Shown here: piece after piece, positions 1 to 5,511 of the stretch
Numbering within the stretch: position 1 is the first letter of the stretch
Layout: every line of letters starts with the position of its first letter
DNA from: Planctomycetota bacterium
Lineage (GTDB): Bacteria > Planctomycetota > Phycisphaerae > WQYP01
Assembly (NCBI GenBank): GCA_021852225.1
Contig: JAJZOA010000315.1
Span: forward strand, 1 to 8,376
Direction: 5' to 3'
DNA: 8,376 bases
Translations under genes and position numbers: made by a program
Notes under the pieces: generated by a model
Seen by the model: the letters and a program-made list of their open reading frames with translations, nothing else
Databases searched by the model: none
Told to the model about the DNA's origin: nothing

Positions 1-321
1 CCCACACTCCGCGGATTCCGCATTTTTGTGCGCACTGGCATGGCCGGTGGGATGGCGCTGCCCGCGACGGGACAATTTGTCCTTGAAGCGTTTGACCTGG
101 CGGCACCGGCCGGGCGGGAACGCGTCGGCCGGTGGGTGTTTACACCCATGGAATCAAAGAAAGACTGGTATGGCATGTTCGGCATAAATGCATTTGCGTT
201 TGATTGCCCGTGGAAACTGCCGCCGTCACACCGGCAAATAACGTTTAAGGTTGCATTTACCGACGCTTTGACCGGGCAAGTCTTTACAGCGCAGCGTCTG
301 GTGAAGGTACGCATCAAATAA
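1..321 (+). CDS. 3' end of an unrecognised protein (partial, beta-rich C-terminus)
   Basis: The frame is open from the first base of the window and stops at TAA 319-321, so 106 C-terminal residues are visible and the start lies outside. An internal GTG at 28 is not a credible start: it has no ribosome binding site and the frame continues upstream. The visible part alternates hydrophobic strands with turns (QFVLEAFDL, RVGRWVFTP, AFAFDCPWKLPP, QITFKVAFTD) and ends with a strand rich in Val/Arg/Lys. That pattern suggests a beta-sandwich. From memory it resembles the C-terminal domain of planctomycete proteins of unknown function, often lipoproteins, but I cannot name a family or a role. It converges with the caspase-like gene, whose stop lies 57 bases further on. 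I see no convincing terminator between them. Confidence 0.75.
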   Translation, partial: PTLRGFRIFVRTGMAGGMALPATGQFVLEAFDLAAPAGRERVGRWVFTPMESKKDWYGMFGINAFAFDCPWKLPPSHRQITFKVAFTDALTGQVFTAQRLVKVRIK

Positions 322-378
322 TTCAGGGGGCGGCGTCCATCGCATAAAGTGAACTCGCGCGCTGCCGCGGCGGTGGGG

Positions 379-1062
379 TCAGGGCTTGAAAAATCTCAGG
401 TCCGCATGTTTTGGATACATATTCCGGACGTACCGATAGGCGACGTAGGCGGTCACGCCGTCGCAGAACAGTTTTTTGTAAAATAGCTGGCTTACCAGAG
501 CGGCATCGGCCCAGCGAATTTCCCTCCGCGGACTGATAAATGCGTCCGCTCCGGTGCCGCGGACAAAGGCTTCCCCGAAGGCGTCATTACCGGTCAGACA
601 ACTGGAAGAGAAAACTGTCTTCCCGCGCAGGTCTCCAGCCAGAGAAATGACTTCATCAACGTCAACTTCTTCCAGTTGAAGCACCAGTTTTCGCTGCAAA
701 CCGTGCATGGAAAGGTGAATGTGGCGACTGGTCGAAAGGCGTGCCAGCCTCAGGAAATGTCCAAGTTCCAGTTTGGTGCGGATAAACGAATAGAGCGGTC
801 TTGCGCCGATCATGCGGAGAAATTCACCGAGCAACCGACCTTCCGACCAATACTTTTCGGTGGGTTTGCGGGAAACGGATTCTATCAGGAACACTTTATT
901 GGAAGGCTGAAGGCGACGCGCCGGCATGCGATCTGTTTCGCCGTCCTGATAGGCGAAATAGGCGGTTCCATTTGCCAGAAAAGTGATGCGCGCCGGGAAT
1001 AACCGCTCCCGGTTCCACGGGGCGTATACGCGATCACCTATATGCAAGTTTCTGCCGACCAT
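379..1062 (-). CDS. Tudor/SH3-like domain fused to a caspase-like (CHAT-type) peptidase domain
   Basis: This is a predicted 227-residue cytoplasmic protein with no signal peptide or membrane segment. Residues 7-55 form a small barrel-like unit (IGDRVYAPW, then FPARITF, AYFAYQDG and MPARRLQPS). It has the G-x-V-x-A, P-A-x-I, Y-x-DG rhythm of Tudor/SH3-like domains, with several aromatics that could form a binding cage. Residues 57-216 read as a caspase-like fold. A first strand (KVFLIES) and a helix (EGRLLGEFLRMIG) precede the strand HIHLSMHG, which carries the likely catalytic His120. The strand KTVFSSSCLTG follows and carries the likely nucleophile Cys155. Next come a GADAFISP strand and the WADAALVSQLFYKKLF helix, as in CHAT and related C14-like proteins. 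I chose ATG 1062 because AAGGG/AAAGG stands just upstream. A longer TTG start at 1140 has no such site and would run through a TATAAT box. Substrate and activator are unknown. The fold calls are motif-based and the dyad is the firmest part. Confidence 0.72.
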   Translation of the reverse strand: MVGRNLHIGDRVYAPWNRERLFPARITFLANGTAYFAYQDGETDRMPARRLQPSNKVFLIESVSRKPTEKYWSEGRLLGEFLRMIGARPLYSFIRTKLELGHFLRLARLSTSRHIHLSMHGLQRKLVLQLEEVDVDEVISLAGDLRGKTVFSSSCLTGNDAFGEAFVRGTGADAFISPRREIRWADAALVSQLFYKKLFCDGVTAYVAYRYVRNMYPKHADLRFFKP

Positions 1063-1065
1063 AAG

Positions 1066-1075
1066 CCTTTCCCTT
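1066..1075 (-). promoter_or_regulatory. Ribosome binding site deciding the caspase-like start
   Basis: Read on the minus strand this is AAGGGAAAGG, giving AAGGG 8 bases or AAAGG 3 bases before ATG 1062. The alternative upstream TTG at 1140 has no purine-rich stretch in front of it. The site therefore favours the 227-residue protein over a 253-residue one. Confidence 0.6.
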
Positions 1076-1119
1076 TTCGCATCCGGTCCGCGCCTGACGC
1101 AAGCGGACCGTAACAAGAG

Positions 1120-1125
1120 ATTATA
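1120..1125 (-). promoter_or_regulatory. Candidate -10 box for the caspase-like gene
   Basis: The minus strand reads a perfect TATAAT here. Transcription would start near 1113 and leave a leader of about 50 bases before ATG 1062. No good -35 match lies at 16-18 bases spacing (CGCAGT is the best placed) and there is no extended TGn element. If real, the promoter is weak or activator-dependent. It is supported mainly by its position in front of the gene. Confidence 0.3.
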
Positions 1126-1278
1126 TTCGGTGAACCGCAATAACTGCGATTACAGTTCTTTATAGACAGATACCCATTGAAACGGTGTATTATCGGACTT
1201 TATATGCCAAGGGCGCTGGCCGGGGCGTACACCGGGCAGAATCTTTTCTGTCGCGCGAAAAAAATAATCCCAATTCAA

Positions 1279-1470
1279 TCAGCGATTCATTTCCAGTAAA
1301 TCGGCCGCCGCCGCCACGCGCAGTGCCGTGAAATGATTTTTATCAGTCGCGGAAATATGGGGCGTTGAAACAGGCAATTTAGCCAATGAAATCATATTGC
1401 CCGTGCCAAACAGCTGCCGATAGTTTGTGCGGAGCCAAATTCGGCTCTTCTTGAATATCGCTGCCAGGCA
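1279..1470 (-). pseudogene. Possible remnant of the 3' end of a decayed gene
   Basis: On the minus strand 63 codons are open from 1470 to the TGA at 1279-1281, but no start codon with a ribosome binding site precedes them. The translation has a protein-like look, with [14 protein letters not shown], then LPVSTPHISATDKNHF, and an alanine-rich C-terminal helix ending LLEMNR. One TGA (1471-1473) separates it from a further in-frame stretch, NLIAAVAK. This could be the eroded C-terminus of a gene once placed between its neighbours, or a chance open frame. I do not recognise the family, and the evidence is composition and appearance only. Confidence 0.2.
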
Positions 1471-1568
1471 TCACTTCGCAACGGCCGCGATCAGATTAAA
1501 AATGTCCGTCCTTCAATCCGTGGAAGTTGCTTTTCCGCGGAATGTTTCGGAGGTTCGGTTCTAAAATC

Positions 1569-1573
1569 AGGAG
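1569..1573 (+). promoter_or_regulatory. Ribosome binding site of the pseudopilin gene
   Basis: AGGAG lies 5 bases before ATG 1579, a near-ideal Shine-Dalgarno arrangement that fixes the start 11 residues before the prepilin cleavage glycine. Confidence 0.75.
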
Positions 1574-1578
1574 CAGTC

Positions 1579-2334
1579 ATGGCAGGTATTAAGAGAGTTA
1601 CAGCACCGCAAGGCTTCACGCTGATGGAACTTCTGGTCGTTATCAGTATCATCGCACTTCTGATTTCGCTGCTGCTTCCGAGTTTAAGTCAGGCTCGTTC
1701 ACTGGCCAATCGGGTTGACTGTGCATCCAATCTCCGGTCGATCGGTCAATGTATGCACATTTATGCCGACGAAAACCAGAACCAATATCCGGTTAATATG
1801 AAGAATTCCATTTTCACTTTTGGTCCGGTCGTGGCAGGTTACACCAAAACCTTCCAGCCGATCCCGGGCAGTTTCGGAGCGCTGTACACCAACGGCATCC
1901 TCACCAATTCCACTATGTTGTACTGCACGCAGCCGGGCTTTTTCGGACCGGCCATGGCCCATTACAACCTGTATCTCCCGACGGAAGTGGAATCTGGCGC
2001 TCCAATCAGTTGGTGGAGCATTTATTATGGCTATTCCTACTGGTATCAGCAGCAGCCGGGCAATCCGTTTTCGCCAAATGCTCTGACCAATCCGAATATT
2101 CAGTACACCCAAATTGTCAACGACAGCCCGAATACAATTCTGGCTTCGGATATCACCGCCAATCTGGCTGGCAATTGGAACTGGCCATATAACATGCCTA
2201 CATCCAATCACGTAAGCGGCAACAACGGCAAGCCGGATGGTGGAAATATCTTGAAAAACGACGGTTCCGTCAATTGGAAAAATATTGGTGATATGTCGGT
2301 CGGACGCAGTTGGATTTTCAATTATTATCAGTAA
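1579..2334 (+). CDS. Pseudopilin-like protein with type IV/type II secretion N-terminal methylation motif
   Basis: This 251-residue protein begins with a short basic leader ([12 protein letters not shown]). The prepilin peptidase site follows, cleavage being expected between Gly12 and Phe13. Phe13 would be N-methylated and Glu17 is the conserved fifth residue of the mature protein ([10 protein letters not shown]). The hydrophobic stretch 13-34 serves first as membrane anchor and then as the core helix of the pilin. [23 protein letters not shown] continues the alpha-1 helix in the way typical of Planctomycetota pseudopilins. The C-terminal region (His211 to Trp233, with [11 protein letters not shown]) matches the H...DG signature of these proteins, in which a strand with the DG turn ends the globular domain. 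The middle part is rich in Tyr, Trp, Asn and Pro, as in secreted surface proteins. Such genes occur in dozens of copies per planctomycete genome and their substrates or roles are largely unknown. It is followed by a strong terminator and appears to be a single-gene unit. Confidence 0.92.
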   Translation: MAGIKRVTAPQGFTLMELLVVISIIALLISLLLPSLSQARSLANRVDCASNLRSIGQCMHIYADENQNQYPVNMKNSIFTFGPVVAGYTKTFQPIPGSFGALYTNGILTNSTMLYCTQPGFFGPAMAHYNLYLPTEVESGAPISWWSIYYGYSYWYQQQPGNPFSPNALTNPNIQYTQIVNDSPNTILASDITANLAGNWNWPYNMPTSNHVSGNNGKPDGGNILKNDGSVNWKNIGDMSVGRSWIFNYYQ

Positions 2335-2380
2335 GGCTGTGCCCCACCGCTGCAACACAATTTAACAGCTATTCATCCAG

Positions 2381-2418
2381 AAGGGGCCGGACCGCGCAGG
2401 TCCGGACTCCTTTTGTTT
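2381..2418 (+). terminator. Intrinsic terminator after the pseudopilin gene
   Basis: A perfect 7-base-pair GC-rich stem, CCGGACC at 2387-2393 and GGTCCGG at 2399-2405, closes a 5-base loop. Outer AAGG (2381-2384) and CCTT (2409-2412) can pair as well. The run TTTTGTTT (2411-2418) follows on the plus strand. In the minus direction no T-run follows the hairpin, so it should stop pseudopilin transcripts rather than those of the convergent glycan operon, whose last stop codon (2417-2419) touches it. Confidence 0.85.
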
Positions 2419-3145
2419 ATACGCCGGTCCTTGGCATAGACAGATCGCCAAAACCGATCAGCCTTATGCCACGAGCCATGATGGCGTTGCGTACTGCCGG
2501 ATCGCAAAGCGTCCGAACTTCAGTTAATCGTTCCTCGCGATACTGGGATTTTATTGTCAGATCCAGTCCCGGATGACAGCTCAATTCGGTCACGCCCTGG
2601 TCAAGCTTTTGCAGAATCCACACCATTCCCTTCACGCTGATATTCTCCGGCGTCGGTTCCAGATATTCATTTTGTCCAAAAAACGCGCCCCAGAACCGGA
2701 CGTACGGGTCGGCACCGCGCAGCACCACACCGAGTTCTCTTGCCAGCCGTTGCATTTCAGCGCCCGCCGCCGGACCTTTGTGCACGTGCTGATGTGAATC
2801 CAGGTGGGTCGGATTGGTGCCGGTTAACTGACGGAATCGATCCAGTTGCCGGCAAATTTCGTCGCGCACTGATGTCGGGTCATGTGTGGGAACAACTTCA
2901 TAAATTGTTTTCCATTCGCCGTGGGAAAATATCCATTCGCCCAGCTCCACATGCAGGCCGAGGCTCAAATGGCCGTCGTCTCGCCAAAGCTCAACAGCTT
3001 CCAGTGCCGCCGGTGATCGGACCATCAGGCTGGCGCTGGTCAGAATTCCGTCGCGGCGGCATTTCATAATGCCGGCATTGGTCAATGAGCTAAGGCCGAA
3101 ATCGTCCGCATTCACGATAAGTTGAGGCGCTGAACCTGCATGCAC
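2417..3145 (-). CDS. YdjC/ChbG/HpnK-family carbohydrate deacetylase
   Basis: This 242-residue protein has the YdjC-fold signature. NADDFGL (residues 12-18) carries the paired aspartates. GLHVELGE (63-70) carries a metal-ligand histidine, His65. HLDSHQHVH (114-122) carries further metal/catalytic histidines, and ELSCHPG (187-193) and YREERLTEV (202-210) complete the active site. In this family (ChbG on chitooligosaccharides, HpnK in hopanoid synthesis) the enzyme removes N-acetyl groups from acetylated sugars using a divalent metal. The length is typical and no signal peptide is seen, so it should act in the cytoplasm. The start is GTG 3145. GGAG lies 10 bases upstream, inside the end of the preceding gene, whose stop is only 5 bases away. 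As the last gene of the glycan operon it probably deacetylates a HexNAc residue of the operon's product, but the exact substrate is inference. Confidence 0.9.
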   Translation of the reverse strand: MHAGSAPQLIVNADDFGLSSLTNAGIMKCRRDGILTSASLMVRSPAALEAVELWRDDGHLSLGLHVELGEWIFSHGEWKTIYEVVPTHDPTSVRDEICRQLDRFRQLTGTNPTHLDSHQHVHKGPAAGAEMQRLARELGVVLRGADPYVRFWGAFFGQNEYLEPTPENISVKGMVWILQKLDQGVTELSCHPGLDLTIKSQYREERLTEVRTLCDPAVRNAIMARGIRLIGFGDLSMPRTGV

Positions 3146-3150
3146 TTCGG

Positions 3151-4326
3151 TTAAACTCCAATCTGCCGCATGACTTTGGCTAGAACCTTAGGCGCGGAAA
3201 AATATTCTTCTGCTATGTCCCTTGCGGCACGGCAGTTGCCGGCGTAATCGCGCCGAATTTCAGCAACCGCATGCGCAATATCCTCCATGGTTTCAAATGC
3301 AAACAGCCCCCGACCTGTCGGCAGGTGATTGCCAAACCCGGTCTGTTGATTGATGACGGGCCGGCCTGCCGCCAGGTAGCAGGCACTGCGGTCCGAAAAC
3401 CAGCCGCTGCGCAGCCGGATATTCTGATCCTTGGCCACGCTGAATTCTCCACGCGATCCCCGAATATAATCGCGGTAACGGGCCATATCCCGTGAAAGAT
3501 GGACCGGATCCCGCAACGTCCAGCCGTGATCCGTCAGAAGGCGGCGGGTTGGTTCATCCACACCGGCGGCGATTTCAAATGCGGCACCGGTGATTTGCGG
3601 GGCCTGAAGAAATTTTAAGAATTCGCGGTCCTTGGACCAGTAATAGGTTTCGCCGGCATATTCAATGTCCCGACCTTTGTTCCGCCAGGTGGCGATTGTA
3701 TTAAACGATTCTCCAGCTTCGGAGGGCTGGCTGTTCCAGAAGTCCAGCACCACAGGCTGGCGCGTGGAATGCCACTTGTAGCGCCCGGTCGGCAGTCGGC
3801 AATCCGGGCATCCCAGGTTTTCACCATAAGTGAAATGATGCGTATGTGCATCCAGCGCTGCAATCACATTTTCGTTACCCTGTGCGATCTGAATCTGAGA
3901 AACGACCGGGTCGGTTTCCAGATACACCCGGATGGGGCAATCCAGATGTTCCGTGCGAAGTTCCTGCGCACCCGTGACGTTAAGAATAATGTCCGCGGTT
4001 TTATACAACTCCGCCAGCCGCTGTTCGGTTTGACCGTAACATTTTCCACCTTCGTAATGACCGCGGAAAATCCATCTGTCGGCCAGGCCGTGTTCCTTGA
4101 GAATCGGTACGATGGCGGCAATGTTGGCGTCGGCATCCGGTGTGCTGTCGCCGAGTGTCGGGCTGTAAACCCAGCGGGCGGAATCTTCCACGTACCAGGG
4201 ATCAAACCCCAGTTGGCGCAGGCCCAGCATAAAATGCAGAAATTGCCAGGTTACTCCGGCCAGTGGATACCAGAACAAAATGCCACACACAATGATGCGC
4301 GGTCGCGGGCGCAATGGGTCAGTCAT
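3151..4326 (-). CDS. GT-B-like glycosyltransferase (CgeB/family-1-like)
   Basis: This 391-residue protein has two Rossmann-like halves. The N-terminal half starts with the strand IIVCGILFWYPLAGVTWQFL (residues 11-30), then LRQLGFDPWYVED, the usual 'find the donor/acceptor cleft' pattern of GT-B enzymes. It goes on with ADIILNVTGA (111-120) and a PIRVYLETDP strand (131-140). The C-terminal half contains LRSGWFSDRSACYLAAGRPV (305-324), QTGFGNHLP (328-336) and GLFAFETMEDIAHAV (340-354), then a helix with CRAARDIAEEYF. In GT-B enzymes this region holds the nucleotide-sugar site. Donor and acceptor cannot be read. The start ATG 4326 is set by AGGAG 7 bases upstream. A longer frame to 4674 exists but its extra 116 residues are a Pro/Arg-rich shadow of the gene before. 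It overlaps the preceding acyltransferase by 8 bases (ATGACTGA), implying coupled translation in the glycan operon. Confidence 0.8.
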   Translation of the reverse strand: MTDPLRPRPRIIVCGILFWYPLAGVTWQFLHFMLGLRQLGFDPWYVEDSARWVYSPTLGDSTPDADANIAAIVPILKEHGLADRWIFRGHYEGGKCYGQTEQRLAELYKTADIILNVTGAQELRTEHLDCPIRVYLETDPVVSQIQIAQGNENVIAALDAHTHHFTYGENLGCPDCRLPTGRYKWHSTRQPVVLDFWNSQPSEAGESFNTIATWRNKGRDIEYAGETYYWSKDREFLKFLQAPQITGAAFEIAAGVDEPTRRLLTDHGWTLRDPVHLSRDMARYRDYIRGSRGEFSVAKDQNIRLRSGWFSDRSACYLAAGRPVINQQTGFGNHLPTGRGLFAFETMEDIAHAVAEIRRDYAGNCRAARDIAEEYFSAPKVLAKVMRQIGV

Positions 4327-4933
4327 GGTAATTCTCCTGTTGTTCGGCCGGCGCGTTTGCGGGGGCGATGGAACGAATGAATTTTGCCGGATTTCCCGCA
4401 AAAATGCAGTTTGGTGGCACCTGCCCGCCCACCACGGACCTGGCCCCAATAATGGTCCCGTCGCCAATGGTTGTGCCGGGCAGAATGCAGCAATCGAACC
4501 CAATCCACACATTGTTGCCGATGGTAACCGCTTTCGTCGCCTGTCCAGCGAATGCCTCCGGTGACCGCGTGCCGGCGAACTGGCGCAACATGGCGCGTCG
4601 CCGGTCCGACCGGGGCGAGGCGCGGTAGGTATCCATAATAACCACGTTCCAGGACAGGAGACAGGAATCGCCAATGGTTACGCGCTGGTCGCAAATAAGC
4701 CATAACCCGTTGAGCAGCGTATTTTCGCCGGTTTGAAAACAGGCCTTGGTGCCCAGATCAAACATGCAGCCCATATACGCGGATGAATTCGCGCCTAGAA
4801 TCATGCCAACGGGCAGACGGCTGCGGTAAAACTGAAAGCTGTAGGTGGTTTCAAGATATGCGCCGGTTCGCAATTCCACGTTTTCCGGAATAACGCCCGG
4901 ATGCCAGTCCCATGGAAGTGTGCGTGCGGTCAT
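4319..4933 (-). CDS. Left-handed beta-helix acyltransferase lacking the usual catalytic histidine
   Basis: This 204-residue hexapeptide-repeat protein of the WbbJ/maltose-O-acetyltransferase type has repeats seen as VTIGDSCLLSWNVVI (86-100) and VTIGNNVWIGFDCCI (136-150), with the following coil TTIGDGTIIGARSVV. The closing NPAKFIR (181-187) is the family's C-terminal signature. Such enzymes are trimers that transfer acetyl or other acyl groups from CoA to sugar hydroxyls or amines. The catalytic His normally found after the loop (as DSDFHP in the gene before) is replaced here by DTYRAS (101-106). The only histidines are His11 and His203, outside the core. ATG 4933 is preferred over 4972 because it gives a 4-base ATGA overlap with the stop of the preceding gene. 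An N-terminal segment of about 40 residues precedes the helix. Family assignment is firm; activity and substrate are open. Confidence 0.85.
   Translation of the reverse strand: MTARTLPWDWHPGVIPENVELRTGAYLETTYSFQFYRSRLPVGMILGANSSAYMGCMFDLGTKACFQTGENTLLNGLWLICDQRVTIGDSCLLSWNVVIMDTYRASPRSDRRRAMLRQFAGTRSPEAFAGQATKAVTIGNNVWIGFDCCILPGTTIGDGTIIGARSVVGGQVPPNCIFAGNPAKFIRSIAPANAPAEQQENYHD
4334..4338 (-). promoter_or_regulatory. Ribosome binding site deciding the glycosyltransferase start
   Basis: AGGAG on the minus strand stands 7 bases before ATG 4326 and selects it over far-upstream in-frame starts that would lie wholly inside the acyltransferase gene. It sits within the last codons of that gene. 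Confidence 0.75.
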
Positions 4934-5511
4934 GGCGTATCCACCGCTTTGGCAGGGTTCCCCGCGACGCAAGCGCCCGCGGCCACGTCACGCGTGACCA
5001 CGCTGCCCGGGCCGATCCATGCGCCACGACCTATGCGGACGCCCTTGAAAATAGCACAATTCGGCCCGATCCAGACATCATCCTCTATTATGACCGGCGC
5101 GCGGCGTACCGGCGGACGCGGATTGCCCGCCCCCGCGGGCGAGCAGGCTACCGCATCGGCAATGCGCAGAGCCGGCTCGATGGGGTGAAAGTCGCTGTCG
5201 GCGATGACCGTGTTCCACCCGATTAATACATAGCTTCCTATGCATATATATTCTTCCGCCATCAGTACCGCACTGGTGAAGCAGCAGTAATCGCCTATGC
5301 GTATGCGGGCACCGGGTCCAATTGAAAACTGCACGCCATCCATCGTGGCATTTGCCCCGATAACCAGCGCATCGGGTTGCCGCGAGGCAACCCGGCGGAA
5401 GGCCGCCTTTCCGTTCACCACCGTGTTGTCGCCCAGCGTGACGCCGACGGGCAGTTGGCCGCCTTCCCAGGCGTTGGGGCGGGGGGGAGTCATGTCGTTC
5501 GCTGGATTCAT
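4930..5511 (-). CDS. Left-handed beta-helix (hexapeptide) acyltransferase
   Basis: This 193-residue protein has hexapeptide-repeat coils: VTLGDNTVVNG (24-34), ARIRIGDYCCF (68-78), YICIGSYVLIGWNTVI (88-103), then VIIEDDVWIGPNCAIFKGV (140-158) and AWIGPGSVV (164-172). It closes with the family signature AGNPAKAV (183-190). His109 in DSDFHPIEP is in the place of the acetyltransferase catalytic histidine. A Gly/Ala/Pro/Arg-rich loop (119-138) lies between it and the next coil, as in many WbbJ-like enzymes, where this loop helps form the acceptor site. It probably O- or N-acylates a sugar of the operon's glycan, using an acyl-CoA. ATG 5511 has AGGAG 4 bases upstream and overlaps the exporter's stop by 4 bases (ATGA). 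The acceptor is unknown. Confidence 0.9.
   Translation of the reverse strand: MNPANDMTPPRPNAWEGGQLPVGVTLGDNTVVNGKAAFRRVASRQPDALVIGANATMDGVQFSIGPGARIRIGDYCCFTSAVLMAEEYICIGSYVLIGWNTVIADSDFHPIEPALRIADAVACSPAGAGNPRPPVRRAPVIIEDDVWIGPNCAIFKGVRIGRGAWIGPGSVVTRDVAAGACVAGNPAKAVDTP

Larger units (their letters stand above)
1141..1578. other. Intergenic region between divergent caspase-like and pseudopilin genes
   Basis: About 440 bases hold no convincing intact gene on either strand. The AT content is higher in parts (for example TTTATAGACAG near 1159 and GCGAAAAAAATAAT near 1255) than in the flanking genes, as expected for a divergent promoter region. A 7-base inverted repeat, CGGTGTA at 1183-1189 and TACACCG at 1228-1234, is present but is within chance for this length. 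No confident promoter for the pseudopilin could be picked out. TAAAAT at 1562-1567 is too close to the start codon. GGAGGT at 1549-1554 has no start codon at a usable distance. Confidence 0.5.

Noticed and set aside
1063..1140. A 26-residue N-terminal extension of the caspase-like protein from TTG 1140
   Set aside because: It has no ribosome binding site, a rare start codon and a TATAAT inside it; the ATG at 1062 has a good site.
1562..1567. TAAAAT as a -10 box for the pseudopilin gene
   Set aside because: It lies 11 bases before the start codon and would place the transcription start inside or after the ribosome binding site.
1699..2358. A 219-codon open frame on the minus strand opposite the pseudopilin
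   Set aside because: The pseudopilin has clear family motifs and a ribosome binding site; the antisense frame has neither.
3769..4380. A 203-codon open frame on the plus strand
   Set aside because: It lies opposite the glycosyltransferase gene, has no recognisable motif and has no ribosome binding site that I could see.
3151..4674. A 507-residue version of the GT-B-like glycosyltransferase
   Set aside because: The additional 116 N-terminal residues are Pro/Arg-rich, overlap the acyltransferase gene in another frame, and a good AGGAG site stands before ATG 4326.
5125..5140. Hairpin GCCCGC-CCCC-GCGGGC inside an acyltransferase gene
   Set aside because: A 6-base GC-only stem is likely by chance in this GC-rich region, and it falls in a Gly/Pro/Arg-coding loop.
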